A stretch of 64,000 bases of DNA, taken from the NCBI GenBank assembly GCA_029204225.1, contig CM055095.1, positions 11,505,506-11,569,505 of the forward strand, given 5' to 3'. The DNA comes from Diphasiastrum complanatum. Lineage: Eukaryota > Streptophyta > Lycopodiopsida > Lycopodiales > Lycopodiaceae. The notes under the pieces are model-generated. The model was not told the DNA's origin. It saw only the letters and a list, made by a program, of their open reading frames with translations, and made no database searches. A program made the translations under genes and the position numbers. Below, one piece after another: positions 12,841 to 24,160 of this stretch (the stretch's first letter is position 1; each line of letters starts with the position of its first letter).

Positions 12841-12853
12841 CGCTCTGATACCA
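12841..12853 (-). other. Primer-binding site (initiator-Met tRNA)
   Basis: Minus strand reads tggtatcagagcg directly after the LTR end. It matches the 3' end complement of plant initiator-Met tRNA as in the other elements here, and it fixes the orientation of the element. Confidence 0.85.
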
Positions 12854-13062
12854 AGTTGAAATTCTGATAGAATCTAGTGCAGTATGTAGATCACATCACA
12901 CAATCACCATAGCCACTCCTCTCAAGCTCTCAAAGATGGCACATCAAAAGTTATTGATTACGAAGAGAAAACTATACATATAGTAAAAGCCCCAACATGC
13001 ATGGGCTCGACAAGTGTCAACACACTGAAATATAGACACCTGTCTAACTAATAGGCCCAACA
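12854..13062 (-). repeat. 5' LTR of the LARD-like element
   Basis: Partner of the repeat at 7742-7950. On the minus strand it starts tgttgggcctattag and ends ttcaact, immediately before the primer site. The last bases are ct, not the usual ca. Confidence 0.8.
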
Positions 13063-13548
13063 TGGGAACCTTTACTCGACTTTTTAACATAAGTAAATTT
13101 TATAGTGCACACATTTTCACACACATCCTTTAGGCGGAGACGAAAGGGGAGCATACAACATAGTCTTTAAATTTTAAGGACAAGTGTGTTTGCAAGTTGG
13201 GGGCGGGTGGGGGCGGGGGGTCCTCGGCCCTTGCGCCTAGGGTACAAGCCCTTGGGTAGGAAGAAGAGCCTAGGAGCCACTCCTTCCTCGGCATTAATTC
13301 ATTTTTACTTTTTTGGTTTAACCTTCTTTGTTGTAAACTTTTTAACGCACACCTTCTCTACAATGGTGCATGCAACTTTTTAACACATGTTGTTGCCCCT
13401 CTAGTGGAGATCGCATTGCATTTAATGATTCCATTGGTGGCGTTCTTGCATTAATTTCTCACATTCAACCTATAAAAGTATTGATTCGAACAATGGATAA
13501 CTAACAACAAGATATAGTTACAATTAGTAAGCTCAACTGTGATTGGAC
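13063..13548. other. No recognisable gene
   Basis: It contains a G-rich stretch near 13195-13230 and two related phrases (tttttaacataag, tttttaacgcacacc) suggesting old repeats. No protein motif was seen. Confidence 0.4.
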
Positions 13549-13918
13549 TGTTAGTGTAGTTAACAGTTGTTATGTACTGATTTAGTTTAGTAGTCTTTAG
13601 TTAAGAAGTTGGCCGATAACGTGAGTTTACTTGTATATAGGCTAAAATGCCACGTAGAGGCCAACAGTGAAATTCATGCATTTATTAATTCTATGCCATG
13701 TGGCGTTCCCATGCAAAGGGGACCTTTACTTGTATATGTATCAGTCTCTTTGTAATATTAAAGATGCTTTTGCTTTGTGAGCTCCTCCATCACTCTGTTA
13801 CTTGTGGATGCTGTTTATGGTTTTCGATGGTTGGCAATCAGTCTATGATTGCATCTCTGATCTGCACTCTCCACTAGATCATAATTTCTGCATAGAATAT
13901 TAACTTGGTATTAGAGCT
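13549..13918 (+). mobile_element. Candidate LTR (13549-13905) plus primer-like site
   Basis: A 357-bp stretch begins tgttagtgtagttaac and ends attaact, and is followed immediately by tggtattagagct (13906-13918), two changes from the initiator-Met primer site. It includes cttgtatataggc and tttgtaatattaaag, which could be promoter and poly(A) signals. No partner LTR lies in the window, so this is a truncated or solo terminus. Confidence 0.5.
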
Positions 13919-15625
13919 TATAGGCTGTGGAGGAACATGCATGATCGTAGATCTTGGAAGCATCAGAGCCGAGCAACGGTAAGGACACCATACGAGGTAC
14001 AAGATCGTCCGGGGTGATTGGAGATGCAAAGCCCTTCGATTCAGTGCATACGAAGCCAATTTGTAGAATTAAAGTAAAAGAAAATTTCATAGCAAGCAGG
14101 CTATGAGGTAGCCGACGGAAAAGTTCCCATAACGGGAGCAATTCTGAATGAATGGTGGAGCGGTTTGTTGAAAACAAGAATTGGGACAGTTTGCTAGACA
14201 GCCAGGGTAGTTGTGGAGGTTCAATTCTCAGCAATTGAATGGAAGGCAGTTTCAAAAATAGGCAACAAAGTTTAGTCTACGCAGGGTAGGGTTTACAGCT
14301 AGAAAATGCATGACCTCTCACTGTAGGAGGTCATGTTTGGATCTCGGTTGAGGACGGGCATTTTTGGAAAGAGAGCCAGACTGTAAGAGGCCATGGGCAG
14401 CCGTATTGCCATTAGTGAGTAGATTCGCTCTCAAAGCCTTGAAGGAAAAAGGATGGCCAGGGTTTGAATGGTAAAACACTGATTTTTCATTGTTGGTGGC
14501 ATGTTTTGAAGTTGTAAAGGGCCAATGGAGGGCACCCTAGGGAGATTGATCAGTGGGCAACCGCCCTCAGATCACCGAGCTATAACAGTTTTTGTGGGGT
14601 GGCCATGAACCCCTTCTGCCATAGCTAGAACCTTTGAAAGCTCAAAGGAAGGAGGAGGAAGGAGCATCGTGAGACTCTTGATTGGCAAGAATTGAGAATG
14701 GGAAATGAATCACAAGTGAGATTCGAACATTATGTCATGATATGTCGGTGAATATGGTGGAATGGCATGGGGCTTCTAGCTCAACTTCTCGGAAGTTAGG
14801 ACCTACCAAGGTCAAGGACACTTGGAGCGGCATCTCAAGGTGAGAATTGACAATGGCATTGTCATACTCGGTGGTTACGATTGCATTACATGCTTTTGCA
14901 AAGGGAGAAATGTCACAATTGGGGAGACATTTATACTAGCTTGTTATTGGCAGCAATGCAATAATGGCGTCACAAGGTGAAGGATGTCAGTGGAAAGGTT
15001 AGCTTGGTAAGCCAAAGTGGAAAATTGATAACATTAAGTAGCAAGCAGGATACGTGTGGTGCTACGGAGTAATCCATGATTGGGAAGCCTTGTTGGTGAG
15101 TTGGATGCTATGGTAAGAGAGACCAAGTTGATATAAGTTGATATATGATCCATATTCTATGTGAATGCTTGTCACAACTTTTTTGATGGATGTACAATTT
15201 GTATATTTTGACAAAGAAGAAATCATAAAGTTAAACTACACTCAAGGCCCCCATCATCTGCATCATTCATATACTATACTAGAGCCTCATGAAGCTCTTT
15301 TGTGAGTTCTTTGTGGATATTCGATAAAAGAGTAGCAAGGTAATTTGTAGATGACTTTATACATTCCATAATTGTGAATCATCCACTATAACCCGAAATG
15401 AATAGAAATCACTTGGTTGTGGACACTGTACTAAATGATTGTATCTAGAAAGAGAAAACTTGTCCACTCATCTTGATGACAATCAATTGCATCAATGATA
15501 TTATTTAAGAATATGATGTATGTGCTATGTCTGTTTGTCAAGCTTTTGGTGATGTTATGAATAAATTTTTTCTTTATGCCTAGGTGAAAATATTATCTAG
15601 GTGAATGTTCACTATATATATATAT
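13919..15625. other. Unrecognised internal sequence after the candidate LTR
   Basis: About 1.7 kb with no long open frame and no Gag or Pol motif that I can recognise. Part of it may be the leader and decayed gag of the element whose LTR ends at 13905. Confidence 0.4.
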
Positions 15626-16271
15626 TGTGAAAGATTCAACTAGTTTCATCACATTTTGCAATATTTCCATATTTGACATATTGAGGCCAAAACTTGTTTT
15701 AGACTTAGAGGTTGACTTTTCAAAGTTCATTAGTCTAAATTTCATTTAAATAAACACTTTTTGAAAGTGTGGAAAAGATAGAATGCGAGTTTGAGTAGAT
15801 TCAATTTGAATAAGTTGGGTACATTGAATCTAGACCCAAAATTGGTAGGGTTAGCATTTTGGTGGGAAAGCCAAGTGGCCAAATAGGGTTTGGACCTGCT
15901 ATAAAAGGATGTAGCTCGTGGAGAGAGTCATCTTCTCTCTTCTCTATCTCATTTCATGCTTATACGTGGTTCTCTTGGGTTCTACTATCCATTGGTGCAC
16001 TATCTTGGTGATTGCTTGCAATTCTATGTGTAGAATGATCTATATTTGCTATTTTTGGATCCACACGTGTGAAATATAGTAGCTTGCTGGTTTTGTACGG
16101 ACAGCAACAGTACATAATCATTTCATTCAATTTTGATCAAGTTCTATTAGTGTTTGCATCTCAAATTGTGTGTAGATGCTGATTTTTCTACATTGGTGAA
16201 ATTGGGTATTTCTCTTTCTAACCAAAGATCATTCAAATAGATTGGATCTTAAGGATCTGAAATCTTTCACA
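15626..16271 (+). repeat. 5' LTR of copia element
   Basis: A 646-bp LTR with inverted ends tgtgaaagatt and aatctttcaca, followed without gap by the primer site. It carries a TATA box at 15900-15907 and a CT-rich stretch just downstream (cttctctcttctctatctc), the expected start of the transcript. The same LTR occurs inverted as a solo copy at 52036-52685. Confidence 0.92.
15900..15907 (+). promoter_or_regulatory. TATA box of the copia LTR
   Basis: tataaaag within gctataaaaggatgt, about 275 bp into the LTR. It is conserved in the inverted solo LTR near 52410. Confidence 0.7.
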
Positions 16272-16284
16272 TGGTATCAGAGCT
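16272..16284 (+). other. Primer-binding site (initiator-Met tRNA)
   Basis: tggtatcagagct starts at the base after the LTR, complementary to the 3' end of initiator-Met tRNA, as is standard for plant copia elements. Confidence 0.92.
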
Positions 16285-16872
16285 TGTGTTTCAGGTTATG
16301 AAGGAGGAAATCATATCTATCAATGATTTGGTGAAGATATCAAGTCTAGAGCATGCTAGAGAGGATTCTACACCAAAATCGGATTTTTTTGCTTTTATAG
16401 ATTGGATCTTTTGTAGATCAAAACACTAAATAGGTCAATATACTTGTTCAATTCCGATTTTTGCATTCACATGCTGGATTTGGCCGATTTTTGGATCATT
16501 GGTTCAGCCTAAGTGGTGGCTTATAGAGTGCATATCAAATTTTCAGCATTTGCATGTAGATTTGGAATAGTCAATTTTTTGTGATTTTGTCAAAACCCTA
16601 ATTTTGATTGGATCTCTAGATAGTGAGGTTGTTGGACCTCATTTGAGTGTGTTTCAATCTTAGGAAGTGGAAAAAGTCATTAGATTGAGGATAGATCATA
16701 GGTTGATCAAGATTCCATGATTCTATGTGTTGATTTGCTTGGATAAGTGCTAGAAGAGAATTTGTGAGATAGTTTCAAATCTTGGTGATTTCTTTTGAAA
16801 GCATTTGTTGTTGTTCAGAGGAGTGCTTTGTGCATTGAAACAGGTTGAAAGAGAAGATCAGGTCATTGCTAC

Positions 16873-18096
16873 ATGGCAACCTCAATTGGAGTCATGTTGG
16901 AAGCCAATGATAGGCTTACCTCAAGTAACTATTCATTATGGAAAGTGAGGATGGAGTCACTTCTTGAGATGAATGATGTTTTGGATATTGTTGTAGGTTT
17001 GGAGGAGAGACCAGCAACACAACAAGATAAATTGAGGTATGACAAGAGGGCCAAGAAGGCTCTACACATGATAAAGATGAACGTTACCAATGAACTTCTC
17101 AAGGAAGTTGGTAAGTGCACATCATCTTTGGAAGCTTGGAATTCATTGAAGAATCTTTATGAATCCAAGTCTACTTCTAGAGTGTTGACTCTAAGAAGGC
17201 AAATCTCTTCTTGTTTGCAAAAGAATGAAGAAAGTCCAAGTACTTTTGTTTTGAGAATGAAAGCATTGAATGATGAGTTAGCTTGCATAGATGAAAGCAT
17301 TAAGGAAGGAGAGCTTATTCAAGTGATTCTTAATGGCTTGTTGGATGCTCATGCTAACATTGTTCAAGGTGTTGCTATTCAAAAGACTTTGCCAAGTTTG
17401 ATGGATCTTCAAGAGATCTTGATCAATGAGGAAGATAGGCTTCAAGCAAGAGGTGGATCTACATCGACACTTCAAGAGGATGCTATGTTCACAAAGGGCA
17501 AATTCAAGGGCAAAACCAAAAGCAAGTGGTCTAAAGGGCAAGATCAAGTGGATGCTTCTTCAAGTGGCAAAAAGAAGGATAGATCAAAGCTCAAGTGCTT
17601 CTATTGTGGCATCAAAGGACACTTTGCAAGTGAGTGCTACAAGAAGAAGAGAGATCAAGGAGACAAGCAAGGTAATCTTACTCTTGATGAGGATGGTTTG
17701 GATGTGCAAGATGCAAATGATGATGCTTTTGTGATGTTTTCATGTATGCTTGCTAATGATGGAGATCTAGATCCTCGGTGGATTGATAGTGGAGCAAGTT
17801 CACACATTACCTTTCACAAAGAGTACTTCACTTCTTTGTTGGCATATGGAGATGACAAGAGGGTGATCTACACGGCCAATGATGGTGAGTGTGCAATCAA
17901 AGGGATTGGCACAATTCCTATTTCTCTCTCTAAAAATAGGAATGTTCATTTGGAGGATGTCTTGTTTATTCCATCTATTACCAAGAATTTGCTTAGTGTG
18001 AGTCAAATGCTAAGTAAGGGCCTCAAGGTGGAGTTTGATGGAGATGCTTGTTTGATCAAAAGGAAGGATGTCTTGATTGGAAAAGGTAAAAGATAG
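16873..18096 (+). pseudogene. Copia Gag and protease
   Basis: A 407-residue frame begins MATSIGVMLEANDRL. It holds the copia Gag core (SSNYSLWKVRMESLLE, KSTSRVLTLRRQ), a basic region, and a CCHC zinc knuckle CFYCGIKGHFASEC that binds the element's RNA. After a short linker comes the aspartic-protease active site WIDSGASSH, then FIPSITKNLLSVSQML. A single TAG at 18094 stops translation before the GAG-pre-integrase domain, which continues in the same frame. The start follows a leader of about 600 bases. Gag here is close to the Gag of the element at 53820-59159. Confidence 0.9.
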
Positions 18097-18940
18097 GGGA
18101 AGCTGTTCAAACTTGATGCTTGTGTTATTGCTAACCAAGCTGGATGTGTTGCAAGGGAGCAAATTTCTATGCAAGAGGTTTGGCACAAAAGGATGGGACA
18201 CCTCAACTTCAAGTCATTGGAGGTAATGGCAAGGAAGAAGGTTGTGATTGGTCTTCCAAGTTCCTTAAGTAATGACAAGCATGTTTGTGAGTCTTGTGCT
18301 TTGTCTAAGTCACATAGACTACCTTACACTAGATCTATTTCTAGATCTACAAAGCCTTTTCAACTTGTACATTCGGATATTCATGGATTTACTACAATTA
18401 GCAATAGTGTAGCTAGGATGTATGTAACATTCATTCATGATTTTAGTAGATTTTGTTGGATCTATCTACTAAAGAGCAAGGATGAAGTGTATGATGTCTT
18501 TGTCAAGTTCAAGAATGCCTGGGAGAACCAATTCTCCACAAAGATCAAGTGCTTGAGAGGTGACAATGGTGGTGAGTACATATCTAACAAGTTCAAGGCC
18601 TTTTGTGATGAGCATGGGATCAAGAAGGAGTATACAACATCAAGGACCCCACAACAAAATGGAGTGGCTGAAAGGAAGAATAGAACTTTATGTGAAAGTG
18701 CTAAAGCTATGAGGTTAAGTGCTAATCTTGACAAACCATTTTGGGATCAGTGCCAATTTCTTGTGCAATAGGTGGTCGAGTGCTATTTTGGATGGAAGGA
18801 CACCTTTTGAGATGCTATTCAAGAGGAGGCCGAGTGTCAACTTTCTAAGAACCTTTGGATGCACATGCTATGTCAACATTACTCTTGATGATAGGACCAA
18901 GGAGGATCCATCTTCAATTAAGCCGAGCCATCAAAACTAA
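18097..18940 (+). pseudogene. Copia GAG-pre-integrase and integrase
   Basis: In the same frame as the preceding Gag-protease, WHKRMGHLNFKSLEVMARK and CESCALSKSH form the zinc-binding pre-integrase domain. The integrase core follows: HSDIHGF, FIHDFSRFCWIYLL, LRGDNGGEY, then TPQQNGVAERKNRTL. These include the D, D and E catalytic residues. Near 18745 a small deletion shifts the frame, and the text continues as ANFLCNRWSSAILDGRTPFE and FLRTFGCTCYVNI until the breakpoint near 18940. The element cannot encode its own reverse transcriptase. Confidence 0.88.
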
Positions 18941-18964
18941 GGACAGACTCCGATGTATATGTAA

Positions 18965-19848
18965 TAAGGTAGTCATAGCGAAGAGGTAAAGTCACAACCA
19001 ACTTGAGATTCTTAGGAGGTCAATTCCAAGGGTATGTGCAGGTTTGTAATCATGATTAGGGATAGAGGCATGCTCAAAGTCAGCCAACATATTGTCTGTA
19101 TGACAATAACTTAGTAAAACATCTTCATTCGGAACTTTCTCTCTAAGAAAATGAAATTGAACTTCTATGTGTTTAGTTTTAGTATGAGTTTGTTGGTTCG
19201 AAGATAGAGCTATGCAACTTTGATTGTCGCCCTAGAGTATAGTTGGACCAATCTGTGAAAATTGTAGATCTTGTAGCAACCTTCTGAGCCAAATTATATC
19301 CTTCACTACTGATGTAGTTGCAATGTATTCTAATTCTGTGGAGGACAACAAAATGCATTTATGCTTTCTGATGTTCCATGGAATGCGTCCTCCTACAAGA
19401 AAACAAATATAACCTGATGCGGACCTTCTGGTATTCCAATCTGAATCTGAATAATGACTAACAAAAGTGCAGCTTCTATATTACCATTATAGCACAAAGC
19501 ATAGTGCTTTGTAGCTTGAATGTACTTCAATATTCTTTTCAGAGTCTTCCACTGTTGTAAGCCTGGAATGGACATGTATTGAGATAGTATGCTTACCGCA
19601 TATGCTAGATCAGGTTGTGCGCGGATCACAAAAGACATTATAGACCCTATTATCGACTGATAGGGGTATCTGCACATTTCTTGCTGTTTTGCTTGAGTTC
19701 TAGGACAAATGCCTTTAGATAGTTTGGATCATGGATCCATCGGTGTGTCTATCGAATTACAATCCTCCATGCCATATCTACGAAGTACACTAGTTAGATA
19801 AAGTTCTTGACTTTTAGTGATCCTTCTGCCTATGCGATCTTTGGTGAT
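18965..19848 (-). pseudogene. Copia RNase H
   Basis: The frame at 19677-19393 has YQSIIGSIMSFVIRAQPDLA and LKRILKYIQATKHYAL, the start of copia RNase H. Further left, in other frames, are STEAEYIATT-like text and CHTDNMLADF, its end. The order and spacing match the family, but frame changes and stops prevent translation. Confidence 0.8.
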
Positions 19849-20277
19849 CTACATATAAAATAGGTAATGAACTGCGCCTAAATCAGTCATCTCAAAATTT
19901 GATGAAAGCAAAGATTTTGTTTCATGCAATAACTGATTTGAATTGCTGATAATTAAAAAATCATCAATATATAAGATTATTATGACATAGCTTGACCCTT
20001 TATAATTGAGATACATATTTGAGTCTACAGAGCAAGAAGTAAAGTTGTGGTGCAATAAGAAGTGATTGCTTTTTTCATACCATGCCCTAGGAGCTTGCTT
20101 GAGGCCATAAAGTGTCTTCTGCAATTTACATACCATATGCTCTTGGCCTTGAAGGACGTAACTTTCTAGTTGATAAATGAATATGTCTTCTTGTATATAT
20201 TCGTGAAGGAATGTTGTCTGGACGTCCATATGATAAATGTCCAGATCCTTTGCAGCAGAAAAGCTAGCATGGTTCAA
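19849..20277 (-). pseudogene. Copia reverse transcriptase
   Basis: A 142-residue frame contains LDIYHMDVQTTFLHEYIQED, LQKTLYGLKQAPRAWYEK and the catalytic YIDDFLI motif, then FEMTDLGAVHYL. The conserved GLKQAPRAWY and DD pair identify the polymerase core. The frame lacks the N-terminal fingers region, which lies upstream in broken frames. Confidence 0.9.
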
Positions 20278-20459
20278 ATAGATTTATGCTTTACCACTGG
20301 ACTGAAAGTATCAGTGTAATCTATTCCATATATTTGCTCGTATCCTTTCAGCACTAAACGAGCTTTCCATTTGGATATTGATCCCTCTGGCTTTAGCTTT
20401 AGTTTGAAGATCCACTTAGTGTCAAATGGTTTCATACATGCAGGAGGATTAACAAGACT

Positions 20460-21328
20460 CTAGGTCTTGTTCTTCATTAATGAATGGTACTCAACGTCCA
20501 TAGCAACTTTGCATCTGTTTTCATCTGACATTGATAATGCTTCTAAAACAGTAGTAAGTTCATCATGACTGATGAATGCCTGAGGGACGAAACAATTTTG
20601 TTGTTGGCGTTGTCGTGTAGATCTTCGAACTGTAGGTTCCCAAGTAGATGTCTCTCCTAGGTGAATGACTGGGACATCTTCAGGGTGGTTGAACAATCGT
20701 AGGTCCAGGCCTATCGATGGTAAATGGAGTTGTTGAAACAAACTCCTGCATTTGCTGCTTCTACTTGAATAGCCGATAAAAATATACTTACAGCTGACTG
20801 GGTCTAGCTTCTTCCTCAAATCAGATGGTATTTGTGCATAGTACAGACATTTAAACACATGTAGGTGTTTAAGTCTTGGTTTGTAGCCTTATGAGGCTTC
20901 AAACGGAGTTTCGTTGTCAACTACCTTCATGCTGGAACAATTTTGTAGATAGCAAGTTGTAGAAATTTCTTCAGCCCAAAATTTCTTGGGTAACTGAGCA
21001 TTGGACATCATGGATCATGCAGCTTTCAACAATGTTCGATTCTTTCATTCTGTTGTGGTGTGTAGCTGGCAGTGTACTGATGGTGTGTACCAATGGTGCA
21101 CATCATATGAAGATAAGTAGATCGCCATTTCATCAGACATGTACTCTCCCCTGAATCACACCACAAGGTTTTGATCTTCTGACCAGTTTGAGTCTCAACA
21201 AATTGTTTAAATTCTTTGAAATAGTTGAATGCTTCAGACTTGTTCTTGAGATAACATAATTCTTGTAGATGGGGAGTAGTCATCAATAAAAGTGATGAAA
21301 TATAAGACATTACCCAAAGAGGGCACAC
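20460..21328 (-). pseudogene. Copia integrase and C-terminal linker
   Basis: The frame at 21328-21026 has FKQFVETQTGQKIKTLWCDS and YTPQQNERIEHC, the second and third catalytic positions of the integrase. The frame at 20858-20460 has LRKKLDPVSCKYIFIGYS and the linker with RRSTRQRQQQN. These follow the normal copia order and are broken by stops and frameshifts. Confidence 0.85.
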
Positions 21329-21359
21329 TCATAGGACCACATAAATCACTATGGATTAA

Positions 21360-22384
21360 TTAAGAAATGAACTTAGCTCTTTTGGCTTGTCCTTTTAAAA
21401 ATCTTGTTCCAGGTTGTTTTCCTAGTAAGCACATTTCACAGACAGTCCGATTTCTGCTAGAGACAACATTAATACTCATGTCCTTGACCGTATTGTTATG
21501 ATACATATTCAAGATAGACCTCATGTTTAAATGACCTAATCTTTGATGCCAAACATGAGCATCATAATTACTCACAAAAAGTGCATAATCATGACTCAAG
21601 ATATATAAATTTCCTTCTTTGTGTGCAGAGAGAATTTTATCTGAATTCCTATCAAGAATAGTACATCGACTAGCAGTAAACAAAGCTCTATAGTCTTGAT
21701 CAGTGATCTTGCTTATAGACAATAAATTATTTGTTAGTTTGGGTATGTATAGTACACCATCTAACTCTCTAATGATGTCATCTGAGAACTGTAGTCAAAT
21801 AGAGCCTTGGCCTTCGACTTTGTGTGAGCTTGAGTCTCCAAAGAAAATGTACTTTGATTTCGTTGCTGTGAGATTCGAGAATAGATTCTTACATGGAGTC
21901 ATGTGCTGTGAAGCACCTGAATCGAGATAGCAGACATAAGCATTTTTACTTGGTTGAACTTGTACAATCAGTGCCTTTTTTTCTTCTTCAAAATTCTTGA
22001 CAGAGTCAGAACCTCCTTCCTGGTGTTGTTGCATCTTTTTCTTTGCTTCATTGTGCTTGAGGATCCGACAGTCTTTGATGTCATGATTGGATCTCTTGTA
22101 GTATCTGCAAAAGAATTTGGTCTTGGCAGGTTGTTGTTGTTTGTTGTGATGTTGTTGTTGTTGCGTTGAATCTGATTGCTCCACCGTGGTCTTCTTATCC
22201 TTAAAGTTCTTCTTCTTGGACTGCTACTTATTAGAGTACAAGGCCATTGTCTTGTTACTCGTTGTAGATAAGCTCTTTCTCCTAACTTCTTCCTGCAATA
22301 GACTTGTTGTCAACTTCGCAGGTCTTGAATTTTCACATGTGAAAATCGTCTCCGTTGATCTTGTTGATCAAGCGAATCTTTGAT
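21360..22384 (-). pseudogene. Copia Gag remnant, protease and pre-integrase
   Basis: The frame at 22184-21795 has a Gln-rich stretch, a zinc knuckle in which the second cysteine is tyrosine (FFCRYYKRSNHDIKDC), and the protease active site LDSGASQHMTP. The frame at 21722-21360 has the pre-integrase domain (WHQRLGHLNMRSILNM, CEMCLLGK). Most of Gag upstream of the knuckle is deleted. The altered knuckle and stops show that the copy is dead. Confidence 0.85.
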
Positions 22385-22540
22385 GTTGAACCTTCCATTA
22401 AGATTGATGAACAAAAATTGAACACAAATCAAATATAAACTAGCTTTGAAATATGAACGTATTAGGTTCTTTGATCCTAAAACTCTAATACATCCAGAAC
22501 CATGCTCTTATACCACTGATGGAGTGTGGCTTCATGCTTA

Positions 22541-22555
22541 TCAGCTCTGATACCA
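22541..22555 (-). other. Primer-binding site (initiator-Met tRNA)
   Basis: Minus strand reads tggtatcagagctga, three bases after the LTR end. A second partial copy of this junction (ataccactgatgga) lies just left at 22511-22523, as if the LTR/primer boundary had been duplicated. Confidence 0.85.
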
Positions 22556-22558
22556 CTC

Positions 22559-23262
22559 TGATGGGACGATGAGGTCTAGGCCACAGCGAAAATGAAAGGT
22601 CGTTATCCCATCAAAGAAAAACAATAACAATTATAGAAATAGGATCTTGAATTACTTAGAAAACAGAGTAATAGAGTAGTTCTGAAATGTGATGACGTCA
22701 ATATACGTGTCGTAGACAACCATAAAGAGAGATTGCTAAAGGATTAGGTGTTGCAACAGCCATGCAATTCTCTGATACTGATATTCTGAACATAAAAAAA
22801 CAATTAGGCGTCAATGACAGCCATACATTTCTTCATTTATGATACTTGTTACACTAACGAAAGAAGAGTGATAGTTAATAAACATTCAACAAGAATGCAA
22901 TGAGATAGAATAATAGCGATTTTGTATTCAATGTTGTAATAACAACAATCAGATCACAAGACAATCACGCTGATAAACACATAATTCTACTTACAGAAAC
23001 AAATCAATTGCTCATTAGGGGATATTAGAACTCAAAATGGGCCCTTTGTCAAGATGTTGTTTTTGACTTCACATGCTTTCAACGCTCATGTGTCCCAATG
23101 AATGGTGTCCATCTGTGACAAACTGTAACAGTGGTTGATGGACGGAAATTGTATTTAACTTTCCCAGCCAAATTTTCATGATTTTCAAATATCCCGCCGG
23201 GCAGAACAAACAATTGTTTTCGGACCACAGTTACTGCCCAAATACTCTTATAATGCCCATCA
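22559..23262 (-). repeat. Candidate 5' LTR of the minus-strand copia element
   Basis: A 704-bp stretch with inverted ends tgatggg and cccatca abuts the primer site. There is no second copy in the window, so the outer boundary rests only on the inverted ends and a plausible length. No coding signal lies inside. Confidence 0.6.
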
Positions 23263-23737
23263 TTGTTCACTCGAGGTTGATTTGACGTCAGTAGTCATAA
23301 ATTGTGGTTGACTAATCCCTTGTAGTTAAGGCACTTCTTGTCATTCATAGGTATACCTCTCATTTTCTTCATTATATCTCTCATTTTCTTGTCATTCTTA
23401 GGTTTACCTCGCAATCTCTACATTCTCTCTGATCTCTACCTCAGTAGTATTAATTTCAATTCAATGGTGTAAAGGTACGTTATGCCATATAAAAATATTT
23501 CTTTTTTTCTATTTCTAAGTGAATCAGTTTCATAAAATATGTAACTAAAACAATTTCTCTTGTGCAGGTAAGAGTAAGGCAGGAAGAGCATATAAAATGC
23601 AAAGACATTGGAACATCCATCGAAATTGAAGATCCATAGATTATGAACTATGGAATTTTGTATTATGTAATACAATTTTTTGTATACATCATTTTTGAAA
23701 ATATATGAACCACTTTTTCTATGAGGCTCTTTCATTT
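23263..23737. other. No recognisable gene
   Basis: AT-rich, with two cattttcttcat/ttacctc-like phrases repeated near 23350-23420. The open frame here is not supported by motifs. Confidence 0.4.
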
Positions 23738-23869
23738 CTATGATCTCCATTTCCATGGTGCAAAACACAATGTAATTGCAACTGGATAATATGAGTTTTT
23801 GATAGCAAGATTCATTGTCTCCTGCAGGAAATGCACTATCTCCATTGGGGAGATCTTCAGTCACTTGAA
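23738..23869 (-). pseudogene. Duplicated terminal exon of the histone-fold/Ulp1-like gene
   Basis: The minus frame reads LKISPMEIVHFLQETMN then IKNSYYPVAITLC, clearly homologous to LKVSLMEIMHFRQETIK and IENSYPVAVVEC of the exon at 24474-24316. A TGA occurs at the third codon. It lies about 600 bp downstream of the other copy and is a tandem duplication, either a second terminal exon or a remnant of a second gene copy. Confidence 0.65.
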
Positions 23870-23929
23870 CTCCAGTGATCACTACAATCGACGCTTGCCC
23901 TTGTTGAAGTCTCGTATATATCGGTTGTA

Positions 23930-24160
23930 TTTTTTGTCTTCATTGTCTTGGTCTATATTGTCCTTGTCTTGGCATATTTGGATATGTTCAGATGATGATC
24001 TGATCAAAGCTTTGCTGCAACAAATCTAAGTCAACTAATGTCGCATGTTTGGATTGGTTGTGACAAAGATTCGATCAGATCATCATTCTGAACTTATCCA
24101 AAAAAGACCATGGTAAAGGCAAGGCAGACCAAGGCAATGAAAAACAAACATGTCGAAAAA
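23930..24160. repeat. Imperfect inverted repeat
   Basis: The left arm includes ggatatgttcagatgatgat and ctgatcaaagctttg (about 23978-24022). The right arm is its reverse complement with mismatches (about 24058-24101). Similarity continues outward through attgtcttggtct against its complement agaccaaggcaat. The loop is about 35 bp. Confidence 0.7.

Larger units (their letters stand above)
7742..13062 (-). mobile_element. Non-autonomous LTR retrotransposon (LARD-like), no coding domains
   Basis: Two direct repeats of about 210 bp flank a 4.9-kb interior. On the minus strand the right copy is followed directly by tggtatcagagcg, the initiator-Met primer site, so the element reads right to left. 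The interior shows no Gag or Pol motifs in any frame; the short open frames there look random. Its leader (about 11.4-12.8 kb) shares phrases with the leader of the copia element at 59.4-60.6 kb, for example actaaggtcgccct and gaagttgaaggc. It probably depends on another element for its enzymes. No clear target duplication was found. Confidence 0.75.
15626..18940 (+). mobile_element. Ty1/copia element, 3' half missing
   Basis: It has a 5' LTR (15626-16271), primer site, leader, gag, protease and integrase in copia order, then stops within the region after the integrase core near 18940. There sequence of the opposite orientation, belonging to another copia element, begins. Reverse transcriptase, RNase H and the 3' LTR are absent. 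The coding part has only a few disabling changes: one in-frame stop at 18094 and a small deletion near 18745. Its LTR is very like the solo LTR at 52036-52685. Confidence 0.9.
18941..23262 (-). mobile_element. Ty1/copia element, minus strand, lacking 3' LTR
   Basis: From right to left: a 5' LTR candidate (23262-22559), primer site, gag, protease, integrase, reverse transcriptase and RNase H. Many stops and frame changes are present. Gag has a large internal deletion, because the text jumps from a start-proximal INKINGDDFHM to a region close to the zinc knuckle. No 3' LTR is seen at the left end, which abuts the plus-strand copia element tail-to-tail. Confidence 0.88.

Noticed and set aside
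16272-16284. tggtatcagagc sites as possible tRNA genes
   Set aside because: Only the 3' 12-14 bases match a tRNA complement and each lies next to an LTR; they are primer-binding sites, with no cloverleaf around them.
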